A stretch of DNA of 36,590 nt from Gracilaria vermiculophylla. Lineage: Eukaryota > Rhodophyta > Florideophyceae > Gracilariales > Gracilariaceae. The translations under genes and the position numbers were made by a program. The notes below the pieces were generated by a model that did not search any database, was not told the DNA's origin, and saw only the letters and a list, made by a program, of their open reading frames with translations. Each line of letters starts with the position of its first letter. Position 1 is the stretch's first letter. The stretch covers positions 700,008 to 736,597 of the forward strand of contig JAHNZQ020000277.1 in assembly GCA_019155205.2 (NCBI GenBank). Direction: 5' to 3'. Below are positions 29,095-36,590 of this stretch, piece by piece.

Positions 29095-31128
29095 ATGGTC
29101 GCGCCGAATTCCAACAGTATTCGCAAAACAAGAGTGTCTCATCGGAGTTGCGCCAACACTTTGACACTATTTAACAGTCCCCCTCGGGTTCATACATCAC
29201 GTCTGCCCGTTCAGCAACTGTGGCGACCATCCAAGTTCGCGCCACAACCAAACGCTCTCAACAAATCAATCATGAGAAACGAGCACCACATTCATCTCTC
29301 TGAGGGCGAGTCGCGCACCCCTAGCTCTGAAACGCTACCGGAAGCGAATGCTTCAAGTACACGCCCTTGCCAACATATTTCGAGTCCATGTTCTCCACTA
29401 GAGCACATTACCGGCCAATCGCTGGAAAAACTCCGTCTACTTCCCTCGGTCAACTCAATGAAGATAGTGATAAGACTGATGCAAATCGCGGCTGAAAACC
29501 ATTCACAATGCGCTCAAGTGCTCACTTTCGCACGGAAACATCTTAGCTTTCACCTCATCATGCTCGAGCTGCACCCCGAGTCTCTATCGAACGCACCGTT
29601 TCACAGTGCAGTTGCGCTTCATTTTCTGCCTGCTGCTCGCAACGCCCTATACGTTGAGGGACGGCATACGGGCGAAGCTAGCGCGGCCCTCTCCGAAATC
29701 AGCGACCCCGTTTGTCAGTTTCTTTGCTGCTCCATCCTTTTCGTAGACACAAACAGAGACTCTTTCTTCAAAGTGCTGGGCTTGGATGCGTTTCGCAGTG
29801 TCCTCTCCCGTGAATCATTACCTCATATTCTCAAGTTTATCAGCTTTGTCAAACCCGTTGTACGCTCTCTCCACATGTCACCAATGAGCGCGGGTCTCAT
29901 TCCGACCGTGACGGAGCCCATGACTAGTATGGTTCGCGCCCTTTCCTCGTCCCTTCATCATTTGACCGTGTATCTGCCGGATGATCAGATGGTGCAAGTT
30001 ATACAAAATGCCAACTTTGCACTACCAGCTTTGGAGGAACTTCGCATTGTGCTTTGCGGGCAACACATACGCGAGTATAACCCGCCCGAAGCCTCCGATG
30101 CCATCCACGGTTTTCTTGAAAAGATTGAGTTCATGTGCCCAAAGCTAAAGCACCTCTCTTGGCAGAATGTGAGGGTCAACGGTGCGTACGACGTGCAAAT
30201 CAGAAGGCTTCCTCGCCTTGTGAAGCACATTGTGATCATTGGAGATACGACGCTGGTAGAAAATTTTCATTCTTGTGTCGGGTTGCGCGCAATTACAATC
30301 CATGCGGCCAACATCGACCTTGACAAGTTTTTTGACTTTGAGCGCGAGGGCGGGTTGCCGCAACTGAAGCGCGTTAACTTTGTGAGCTGCACTTTCACAT
30401 CTTCCCCTTGCGAGTTGCATCGTGCGTCACTACGCCTGAGAAGTTGTGTGCGGACGATAATGAACAATCCATTGCAGGCTGCTGTACACTTTCCAGTAGA
30501 GAGATTGCCAGAGCTTGCGTTTGACCTTCCGTGTGTTGAGGTGGTAGACTTGCATTTGAACACGGAGGCCGACAAATACATCTGCGAACTGCTTGGGACG
30601 GTGGTGGAGAGGCTGGACTGTCTGAAATCGTTCACGGTGCGATTACTGGACAGCTGGCTGTGCGCCGGGAACGTGCAGTTTTTCAAGCAACTGTTCCAGT
30701 GCTTGATTGAAAGCAAGAGTCAACTCGAGCACCTGTGTATGCCAAATGTATGGGTGTGCATCGACGTGCTGCGGCCATATCTTGTGCGGAAAGGAAAGCC
30801 ATTGAAGACTCTTGACGTGAAGCTGCACTCGTCGACGTTTGCACAAAACGGAAAGGGCGCCATGTTGAGTGTGACGGAAGTATCTGCGACACTGCACCAC
30901 GTGCGGCAGTTCTGCCCAGGGATTTCGAGTGTGTGCTTCGGGGATGAGCAGCGCGTAAGGCAGTTGTTGGAGACGGAGCGGAGTTTGTTCGGTGGGTGTG
31001 GTGCTTCCGGGGAGGATGATGCGGCGAGGCGGATGTTGGACAAGTTGGTGATGCCGTTTGACAGACAGCGGGTATACTGGAAAGTGTACCAAGATGGTTT
31101 GCGGGGTGTGTGTGATTCGGGTGTCTGA
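29095..31128 (+). CDS. hypothetical leucine-rich protein, 677 residues
   Basis: Single-exon ORF starting at ATG 29095 (MVAPNSNSIRK). A later in-frame ATG (MRNEHHIHL, about residue 60) could be the real start. Residues 1-100 are polar and probably disordered. From about 105 on, helical and leucine-rich segments follow, with irregular repeats such as LPALEELRIVL, CPKLKHLSWQNVRV, LVKHIVIIGDTTL and LPQLKRVNFVSC (about residues 300-445), and later LDCLKSFTVRLL and LEHLCMPNV. This spacing resembles the degenerate leucine-rich repeats of F-box/LRR-type proteins, but I see no clear F-box. No signal or membrane segment. Its 3' end faces the DHHC gene 428 bp away. Function unknown. Confidence 0.75.
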   Translation: MVAPNSNSIRKTRVSHRSCANTLTLFNSPPRVHTSRLPVQQLWRPSKFAPQPNALNKSIMRNEHHIHLSEGESRTPSSETLPEANASSTRPCQHISSPCSPLEHITGQSLEKLRLLPSVNSMKIVIRLMQIAAENHSQCAQVLTFARKHLSFHLIMLELHPESLSNAPFHSAVALHFLPAARNALYVEGRHTGEASAALSEISDPVCQFLCCSILFVDTNRDSFFKVLGLDAFRSVLSRESLPHILKFISFVKPVVRSLHMSPMSAGLIPTVTEPMTSMVRALSSSLHHLTVYLPDDQMVQVIQNANFALPALEELRIVLCGQHIREYNPPEASDAIHGFLEKIEFMCPKLKHLSWQNVRVNGAYDVQIRRLPRLVKHIVIIGDTTLVENFHSCVGLRAITIHAANIDLDKFFDFEREGGLPQLKRVNFVSCTFTSSPCELHRASLRLRSCVRTIMNNPLQAAVHFPVERLPELAFDLPCVEVVDLHLNTEADKYICELLGTVVERLDCLKSFTVRLLDSWLCAGNVQFFKQLFQCLIESKSQLEHLCMPNVWVCIDVLRPYLVRKGKPLKTLDVKLHSSTFAQNGKGAMLSVTEVSATLHHVRQFCPGISSVCFGDEQRVRQLLETERSLFGGCGASGEDDAARRMLDKLVMPFDRQRVYWKVYQDGLRGVCDSGV

Positions 31129-31556
31129 CTCAGTTAGGTTGTCGGGTGCGGTACGGGCGGGCAGTGTGACGAAAGGCGGCGGGGGACGCCTGCGCTTGAG
31201 TAAGGTGCGGATGAGAGGGGGTTGATGAGGGGGCGGATGGGGAGGGCGAGACTTTAATAATATGTTTGATTTGGGGGCGGGGTGGGCGATTATTAGTTTT
31301 ATTTTGTTGGAGCGTGTGTGCGCGTGATGGGGGAGGGCGTGGTTGAAGAATATGTGCGCGCATGCGGATTGCTACGTTGCTTTGATAAAGGTGCGAAGCA
31401 TTGTGCGAAAGGGGAGTGCGGTTGTTAATGTGGTTACTGGGCGGTGAGCGCGGAGTATTACGTAGAGCGGGGCGAACACGTGAGGGGCCGCGGCGATGGG
31501 CACGGTGATGGGGGGGTTAAAGATGATGTGGCGGATGGAGCTTACAGTGGGAGGGA
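31129..31556 (+). other. convergent intergenic region, G-rich on the plus strand
   Basis: It holds the 3' ends of the converging neighbours. The plus strand is strongly G-rich with many GGGG runs. No gene recognised. Confidence 0.6.
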
Positions 31557-32360
31557 TCAAGCGTGGCTCTTGGTGGCGGCGGGGGGGCACCTGGACTGCG
31601 GGAGCGGGAGGAGCCACAGGAGCGGATTCCATCCCAGGAGGTGGCGCAGGTTGCGGGTGACGCTGGCGGAATACGACACGACGGGCTTGCGCTGCGACAG
31701 CAGCATGTGCTCCAGGGCTGTGCGGTTGTGCATGGCGAGCCACAGGTTCCACACGAAGAGGGCGGCGGTGGCGACGGCGGTGACGAGGGAGGCGGAGAGC
31801 GACACGGGCGACACGACGGCTACGTAGAGCAGGGCGGTGGAGCGGATGCGCGGGGGGGTGTTGAGGAGGAAGCGCAGGTGCAGGGCGGCGGTGGCGAAGC
31901 TGGCGACGCTGGCGTACAGCAGGAAGAGCAGGAAGTACTTGGCGTTGAGCAGGCCGATGCAGGTGGCCAGCCACGGGCAGTGGTGGTCGTAGCGCAGCAC
32001 GCACGCGTCGCACGCGGAACAGTGGTGCACGCGCGCCAGCTTGGGGCCGCCGCACGCGGCGCAGTGCGGCGGCGGCAGCTCGGGGTCGGCGCGCGCGTGC
32101 GGCGCGGCGCACGGGTGCAGCAGGTCCGGGCGCTGGGCGCGCCACTGCGGCGGCGCGCCGGGCGGCGTCAGGTGCGTGCGCAGGTACGCCGCCACGACGA
32201 GCACCACGGCCGCCGCGTACAGCGGCGCCGCCAGCGGCGGCGGCGGCGCGCGCGGCGTCAGCGCCGTTGTGTGCAGCGCCCCCCCCGCCAGCGCCGCGAT
32301 GAAGCCCAGCACCAGCGGCGGGAACACGCGCCGCTCTGCGCGCGCCGACAGCTCGCACAT
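31557..32360 (-). CDS. DHHC-type palmitoyltransferase, 267 residues
   Basis: Integral membrane enzyme that transfers palmitate to cysteine of target proteins, usually in Golgi, ER or plasma membrane. I chose the ATG at 32360 (MCELSARAERR) because it directly precedes the first membrane helix (residues about 12-34). The second helix is about 43-61. The cysteine-rich domain runs 100-139: C100, C103, H113, C114, C117, C120, then DHHC at 125-128 and C134; the cysteines and the catalytic C128 are all present. Helices 3 and 4 are about 142-165 and 176-210. TALE at 214-217 fits the TTxE motif and NLRHLLG (237-243) the PaCCT motif. The family's WVxNC reads WLATC. The open frame runs upstream to 32852 but is low-complexity Ala/Arg, probably not translated. 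Confidence 0.88.
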   Translation of the reverse strand: MCELSARAERRVFPPLVLGFIAALAGGALHTTALTPRAPPPPLAAPLYAAAVVLVVAAYLRTHLTPPGAPPQWRAQRPDLLHPCAAPHARADPELPPPHCAACGGPKLARVHHCSACDACVLRYDHHCPWLATCIGLLNAKYFLLFLLYASVASFATAALHLRFLLNTPPRIRSTALLYVAVVSPVSLSASLVTAVATAALFVWNLWLAMHNRTALEHMLLSQRKPVVSYSASVTRNLRHLLGWNPLLWLLPLPQSRCPPAATKSHA

Positions 32361-33209
32361 CCCCCGCCCGCCGCCCGTCGCTCGACCGCCGCGCCCGCCG
32401 CCGCGCGCGCGCACCCAAGCGCCGCGCGCGCCAACTGCAACGCGCCACAGCTGCAAAGCCCCCCGCGCGCTGGCCACGTGGGCACGCTGTGGTGGCACTG
32501 TAATTGCGCTCGCCGCGCCTCCGCGCCCCGCACAGGCACGAGCTGAGCGCCATGGCGGCGGGGCCGTGCGTGCCGTGCGCGCCGTGTGCGCCGTGCGCGC
32601 CGTGGCACAAGTCACGCCATGCCGCAGGCGCGCCGACAGCCGCCCGGCGCCTGGGCAGCGCCGCCGCTCGCTGCGCCCGCCTCCGGGAATGGCCGAGCGC
32701 CAGCGCCAGCGCGTTACTCGCATCGCCCACGCGCGCGCTCGCGCGCCACGGCCGCGCGCCGCCTGCGCCACGCGCGCGGCCCCCGTGGCCCGCCGTGCAC
32801 GCCGCGCGCGCCTGTCCCGCGCCGCCGAGGCTGCTGCCGCCCCCCGCCACACCCCCCCTTCCCGCGGCGCCTTTCGCCGTGTCGCCTTTCACCACCGCGT
32901 TTGTTTGCCTCGCAGCCGTTCTGTTTGCCCCGCCCGCCCGTCCTCGCCGCCCCAGCTGCCGCATCCGTCTCGCCTCCATGCATCACTTTGCTATTGTTCC
33001 TTTTCGTACACAACGCATTCCAACTGACTGCAACAACAATCCTTTCTGCCGCACCCGCTGTAATCCCCCGCCCCCCCCCCCGCCCCATTTCATCTCAAGT
33101 CCCACCCGACTCTCTCCCCTCCGCCCGCGCGCCTGTTCTCTCCCTCTCAACCCGTCATCTCCACACTCTCTCCCCGCAGCGCATCCAAACGCATCCCGCG
33201 GTCGCTCGC

Positions 33210-33259
<50 letters not shown>

Positions 33260-33311
33260 TTCCCGTCGCTGCTGCGGACGGAGCCCGTCAAGTCCTGCTT
33301 GAGCTCGTCTC
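32361..33311. promoter_or_regulatory. divergent promoter region, very GC-rich
   Basis: The interval separates the divergent starts of the DHHC gene and the TIG-domain gene and presumably carries both promoters. It is extremely rich in CG dinucleotides around 32361-32860, contains a 9-bp tandem repeat CCGTGCGCG (about 32564-32606), then turns pyrimidine-rich on the plus strand, ending in the poly-C run. No TATA box was identified. Confidence 0.6.
33211..33259 (+). repeat. poly-C homopolymer, 49 bases
   Basis: An uninterrupted run of 49 C, ending 52 bases before the ATG of the TIG-domain gene, hence probably in its 5' UTR or core promoter. The exact length may be unreliable. Confidence 0.9.
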
Positions 33312-35912
33312 ATGACTCACCTGTCGTGCCTGCTTGTGGCACTGCTGTTGACGGCTGTTGTAGCCCCCGCCTTCGCCGCCCCGAAAGACAACAATGGAGG
33401 CTTTGACCATCGTGCCCACGCCGTCCCGGGCGGTCCGTACAACGTTCAAGACGACGACTCCGACGGCTCCGCCAGGGTCACTCTCAACGGCGAGCTCTCC
33501 CACAGCCACTACTTCAACCCCAAGACCGGTGCCACGGGAAGAGTCACCAAGTTCTTCTGGAGCATCAACAAGAAGGTCGTGTGCAAGTCCATGATTTGCA
33601 ACATCAAGTTCCCGTTCGGCAGGACGCGCGTCGAGCTGCGCGTCATCGACAACACCGGCGACTCGGCCACTGCCAGCACGTTTGTCAACGTCTTCAAGGG
33701 CGCCAAGCCCAAGCTCAGGTACTGGTTCTACCCGGACCAGGGCTGGGTGCCGGACTCGGTCGGCGCCGGCCAGCCCAAGTACTCCATGACCGAGCCCGCG
33801 CTCAACATGCACTCGCCGGGCATCTTCCCTGGCTTCCTCAACCGGCGCAAGTTCTCCATGCGCGTGCTTGGCAACATCGACATGCACAGGCAGGGCAACT
33901 ACCGCTTTCGCCTCAGGGTCATTGGCGGCACCGGCACCATGTGGGTCGGAAACACCAGGGTGCTGGTCGGAGCCAACAAGGATGTCTTTTCCAGGCCCAT
34001 GATGTTCACAAGGGGTAGCAAAAGGCTTCACATTTTGTTCAGGCGTTCCAACGCCCGAGCGCCCAAGCCCAAACTTATCCTCTCGTGGCAAGTTCCCGGT
34101 CAAAATGGCTGGTCTGTCATCCCGGGCAAGTTCTTTTCGCACAACCCGGCCAGCATGAAGCCCGTCGTGCACGCGGTCAACCCGACCAGGGCTCAGGTAG
34201 GAAGCGTGATCACCGTTGTCGGAAGCAGCTTTGTCAACATCAAGTCAGTGCATATCGGCAAGCACACGTGTGCTGGACCGACGTCCAAGAACCAGTTTAC
34301 CGTGAAATGTGTTGTTCCTGGCGTTACTGGCAAGTATCAGGTGTTCGTGAGGACCTCCATGGGTGTATCCAACTCCGTCCCGCTCTCTATCACCGCTGGT
34401 TCGTTTGGAAGCAAGTTCGGGTCTGCTGGGGGTGGTGTAGGGCCGGTCGGTTATTTCCAGCCTGTACGTTTCAGGAATGACTTCCTCAAGAGGAACGGCA
34501 AGGTGTTCAATGTACCGCAGCTCACTTCAATCACGCTTGGACCTGACAACCAGTACTACATAGGCAGTCTTGGCGGTTTTGTGCACGTGGTTGGCACTGA
34601 CCTCTACAACCAAGTGAAGGGCTACTGCAAGTCCGAAAGGGTTGGCAAGTCCAGAAGTGTGCTGGGCGTGGCGTTCAACCCCGCGGAGAACGACCGACTT
34701 CGGCTTTACGCCTCGACGAGCGTGTTGTACTGGGGTACCAAGAAGCTTCTTCCGTTTACTCGTGGGTGGCACAACGGGCAGGTTATTGCCATGCAAAAGA
34801 GCCAAAAGAGGTGTCTCACGCGCGTGAAGACCGTCGTTAGCGGTCTGCCGGTTTCCAACTACGACCATTCCGTGAACGGCATTGCGTTCGATATGGGCGG
34901 TAACTTGCTCATTTCTGTCGGTGGCGGCACCAACGCGGGCGTGAGCAAGAAGGGTGATCCTCTCGGCGGTGTCCCGGACTCGCCGTTGTCGGGCGCCGTG
35001 CTGTGGGCTCCGATACGCAAGAGGAACTTCAACGGAAAGGTTGCTTACAGTCAGTATGCCGACCCGGGGAGAGCCAATAAGGTTCGAGGTGACGTGTTCG
35101 TGTACGCTGCTGGTCTGCGAAACTCCTACTCAAACCTTGCTCACTCAAATGGTCACATATATGCCACGGATAACGGTGGCAACGCCAAGTTCGGCGCCCG
35201 CAGTACTGGGTGCCGTAGTGAGGGCGGCATTGGCACCGAGCCTGACACGCTCAAGAAACTGAAGAGAGGCGGATTCTACGGATATGCCAACAGAAACCGT
35301 GGACGATACGACGGTCGCCAATGCAGACACCGCTCGCCGCAGCTCAAAGAAGGCGGGTACGACAGGCCCATTGCCAAGATGGAGTCCAGTACCACTGGTC
35401 TACTTGAGTACACGGCCAATACTTTCGGCGCTCAGATGAGAGGAGACCTGTTGGCCACCAAGTTTGCTGTGTCGGGAAGCGGTAAGGTCTACAGGGTTCA
35501 ACTAACGGGAAGCGGTAATGTCAAGTCTATCTTCAACCTTGCTTTCCATTCCGGTCTGTCCGCTGCCATGTCGCCGGTCGGTGGCCTTGTGATGCCTCGC
35601 GTGTACCAGGGAAGGATCGCCGTGCTGCTGCCCAACGAAAAGAACCCGGGACGAATGGTCGTCACCAGCGTGAACCCCTTCCGCGGCCCCAAGCGTGGAG
35701 GCGGTAGAATCACCATCACCGGGTGGAATCTGAAACCTCCGCTATCCATCACAGTTGGTGGAAGGCCCTGTAAGAACGTAGGAGGGTACAGGGGAGGCCG
35801 AAGCGTGAGTTGCACTGTTCCGAGAGGTTCTGGCAGGGCCGCTGTGGTGGTGAAGCGCTTCGGAAAGCAATCGAAGAGCTTTGGATATGAGTATGTCTAC
35901 ATGAATGTGTAG
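33312..35912 (+). CDS. secreted multidomain protein: PKD-like, PA14-like, IPT/TIG, beta-propeller, IPT/TIG
   Basis: Single-exon ORF of 866 residues. Residues 1-23 form a clear signal peptide (MTHLSCLLVALLLTAVVAPA, cut near FAA). Residues about 37-128 read as a PKD-like beta-sandwich (FFWSINKK, VELRVIDNTGDSATAS). Residues 132-275 resemble a PA14-type domain (GNYRFRLRVIGGTGTMWVG, PKLILSWQVPG). Residues 283-362 are an IPT/TIG domain (VNPTRAQVGSVITVVGSSF). About 380-780 form a beta-propeller of the sorbosone/glucose dehydrogenase kind (VNGIAFDMGGNLLISVGGG, YAAGLRNSYSN, IYATDNGGN). Residues 782-862 are a second IPT/TIG (GGGRITITGWNL). It is rich in Lys, Arg and Gly, fitting an extracellular-matrix, polysaccharide-binding role (inference). 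No transmembrane anchor is seen. Confidence 0.88.
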   Translation: MTHLSCLLVALLLTAVVAPAFAAPKDNNGGFDHRAHAVPGGPYNVQDDDSDGSARVTLNGELSHSHYFNPKTGATGRVTKFFWSINKKVVCKSMICNIKFPFGRTRVELRVIDNTGDSATASTFVNVFKGAKPKLRYWFYPDQGWVPDSVGAGQPKYSMTEPALNMHSPGIFPGFLNRRKFSMRVLGNIDMHRQGNYRFRLRVIGGTGTMWVGNTRVLVGANKDVFSRPMMFTRGSKRLHILFRRSNARAPKPKLILSWQVPGQNGWSVIPGKFFSHNPASMKPVVHAVNPTRAQVGSVITVVGSSFVNIKSVHIGKHTCAGPTSKNQFTVKCVVPGVTGKYQVFVRTSMGVSNSVPLSITAGSFGSKFGSAGGGVGPVGYFQPVRFRNDFLKRNGKVFNVPQLTSITLGPDNQYYIGSLGGFVHVVGTDLYNQVKGYCKSERVGKSRSVLGVAFNPAENDRLRLYASTSVLYWGTKKLLPFTRGWHNGQVIAMQKSQKRCLTRVKTVVSGLPVSNYDHSVNGIAFDMGGNLLISVGGGTNAGVSKKGDPLGGVPDSPLSGAVLWAPIRKRNFNGKVAYSQYADPGRANKVRGDVFVYAAGLRNSYSNLAHSNGHIYATDNGGNAKFGARSTGCRSEGGIGTEPDTLKKLKRGGFYGYANRNRGRYDGRQCRHRSPQLKEGGYDRPIAKMESSTTGLLEYTANTFGAQMRGDLLATKFAVSGSGKVYRVQLTGSGNVKSIFNLAFHSGLSAAMSPVGGLVMPRVYQGRIAVLLPNEKNPGRMVVTSVNPFRGPKRGGGRITITGWNLKPPLSITVGGRPCKNVGGYRGGRSVSCTVPRGSGRAAVVVKRFGKQSKSFGYEYVYMNV

Positions 35913-36590
35913 CACATTTCCATCCACGAGCTGATTTATTTGCTGTGTGAAGTGGCCGTGCTGTAGTTTGAGTTAGAGTATGCATGTGATGGTGTGAACA
36001 TTCCACGCTCGATTTTATGGACAGGACAATTAACTTGCTAACATCCCCTAATTTTTTAAGTAGCCGAGTGCTTTGTTGGCTGCTCTTTCCGTCGCAGTTT
36101 GTAAACGCCCACAAGCGCACAAGTTCCTGGTATTGGAAAAATCCATTATAAATCGATTGTGTAAATGAGCTGAATTTGACTACATCGACAGCAGACATGT
36201 GTATACCCTTCGTATCAATACGTTCTCGATGCAAAGCCTGGCATGAAACCCAGCGTGTCCCAAACATGACAATTCGGGGCGGAATAACGTACGGTCGGTA
36301 CTCCTGTACCCGTAGAAAAAGGGAGCATTGCATTTTGCGACAGAAGAGGCAGACAAAAGTTGTTTGACGCGCAAGCGCTGCGGGCCAGGGAAGGCAATAT
36401 CGCCGTGGATACGACGGTATCGCCAGCAGACCCAAGGGGGGGACCACGCTGGTCATGAATTTCCTGTAGCACTTAGCAGTAGAGTTGTTGTTTCTAATTA
36501 GTCGGACAGTGCGCCGTTGAATTAGAAGCGCCGTGGCAAAATAGTTTGGAATTCGAAGCTGAGTAATTCGAAGAAGACTACTGCCGACTT
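35913..36590 (+). other. 3' flank, no recognisable gene
   Basis: It contains the 3' UTR of the TIG-domain gene and unremarkable sequence. A 235-codon frame on the minus strand (35749-36456) has no motif and overlaps the end of the real gene, so I do not call it. Confidence 0.5.

Noticed and set aside
32361..32852. N-terminal extension of the DHHC protein
   Set aside because: The frame is open but encodes only Ala/Arg-rich repeats. The ATG at 32360 stands exactly before the first membrane helix.
31372..33406. Several very long ORFs on both strands (up to 535 codons) over the DHHC gene and its promoter
   Set aside because: They are Ala/Arg/Gly/Pro low-complexity translations of CG-rich DNA in competing frames. 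Only the frame with the DHHC domain and four membrane helices has protein character.
33288..34172. 294-codon minus-strand ORF
   Set aside because: It lies antisense to the signal-peptide end of the 866-residue protein and has no motif; a shadow of GC-rich coding sequence.
35749..36456. 235-codon minus-strand ORF at the right edge
   Set aside because: It overlaps the 3' end of a well-supported gene on the other strand and has no recognisable feature.
1..36590. CRISPR arrays, tRNA or rRNA genes, bacterial operons
   Set aside because: No regularly spaced direct repeats with unique spacers and no recognisable tRNA or rRNA were seen by eye. Gene structure and transposons are eukaryotic. A covariance-model scan would be needed to exclude small RNAs fully.

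Overview
The window looks like nuclear DNA of a eukaryote with compact, apparently intronless genes separated by transposon-rich DNA. A red alga is my best guess. The grounds are the single-exon GC-rich genes, the copia element with a divergent reverse transcriptase of the type known from algae and some animals, and a secreted multidomain protein beside a DHHC acyltransferase. No rRNA, organellar or diagnostic housekeeping gene fixes the taxon, so this remains an inference. A run of exactly 100 N (24173-24272) shows it is a scaffold.

Positions 1-13045 are almost wholly mobile elements, several nested. An AT-rich, degraded Ty1/copia element (1-3800, +) ends in an LTR rich in heat-shock-element-like motifs. 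It abuts a truncated Tc1/mariner element (3801-4835, -). That element in turn sits at a TA dinucleotide inside the gag start of a second, unrelated copia lineage. The main copy of that second copia (4895-10389, -) is much better preserved: it has gag, protease, integrase and RT/RNase H with one in-frame stop and a frameshift. Its promoter-side LTR has lost the TATA box. Two further decayed Tc1-like copies follow (10404 to about 11670, +; about 12030-13045, -).

Positions 13046-25012 hold old, broken elements. They include three copies of an LTR-like repeat (14821, 23446 and 24273, the last inverted next to the gap), a piggyBac-like transposase whose second and third catalytic Asp are separated by a PD-(D/E)XK (YqaJ-like) nuclease-like segment (16159-19910), a truncated gypsy element (20891-23445, -) with a perfect 37-bp inverted duplication, and the N-terminal part of a second piggyBac-like transposase (24397-25012, -).

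Positions 25013-36590 carry the probable host genes: an orphan 311-residue ORF (-), an orphan 677-residue leucine-rich ORF (+), a 267-residue DHHC palmitoyltransferase (-), and an 866-residue secreted protein (+) with PKD-like, PA14-like, IPT/TIG, beta-propeller and second IPT/TIG domains. The last two are divergently arranged around a very GC-rich interval that contains a 49-base poly-C run. The host genes do not form an obvious pathway. The transposable elements record a legible order of insertions.
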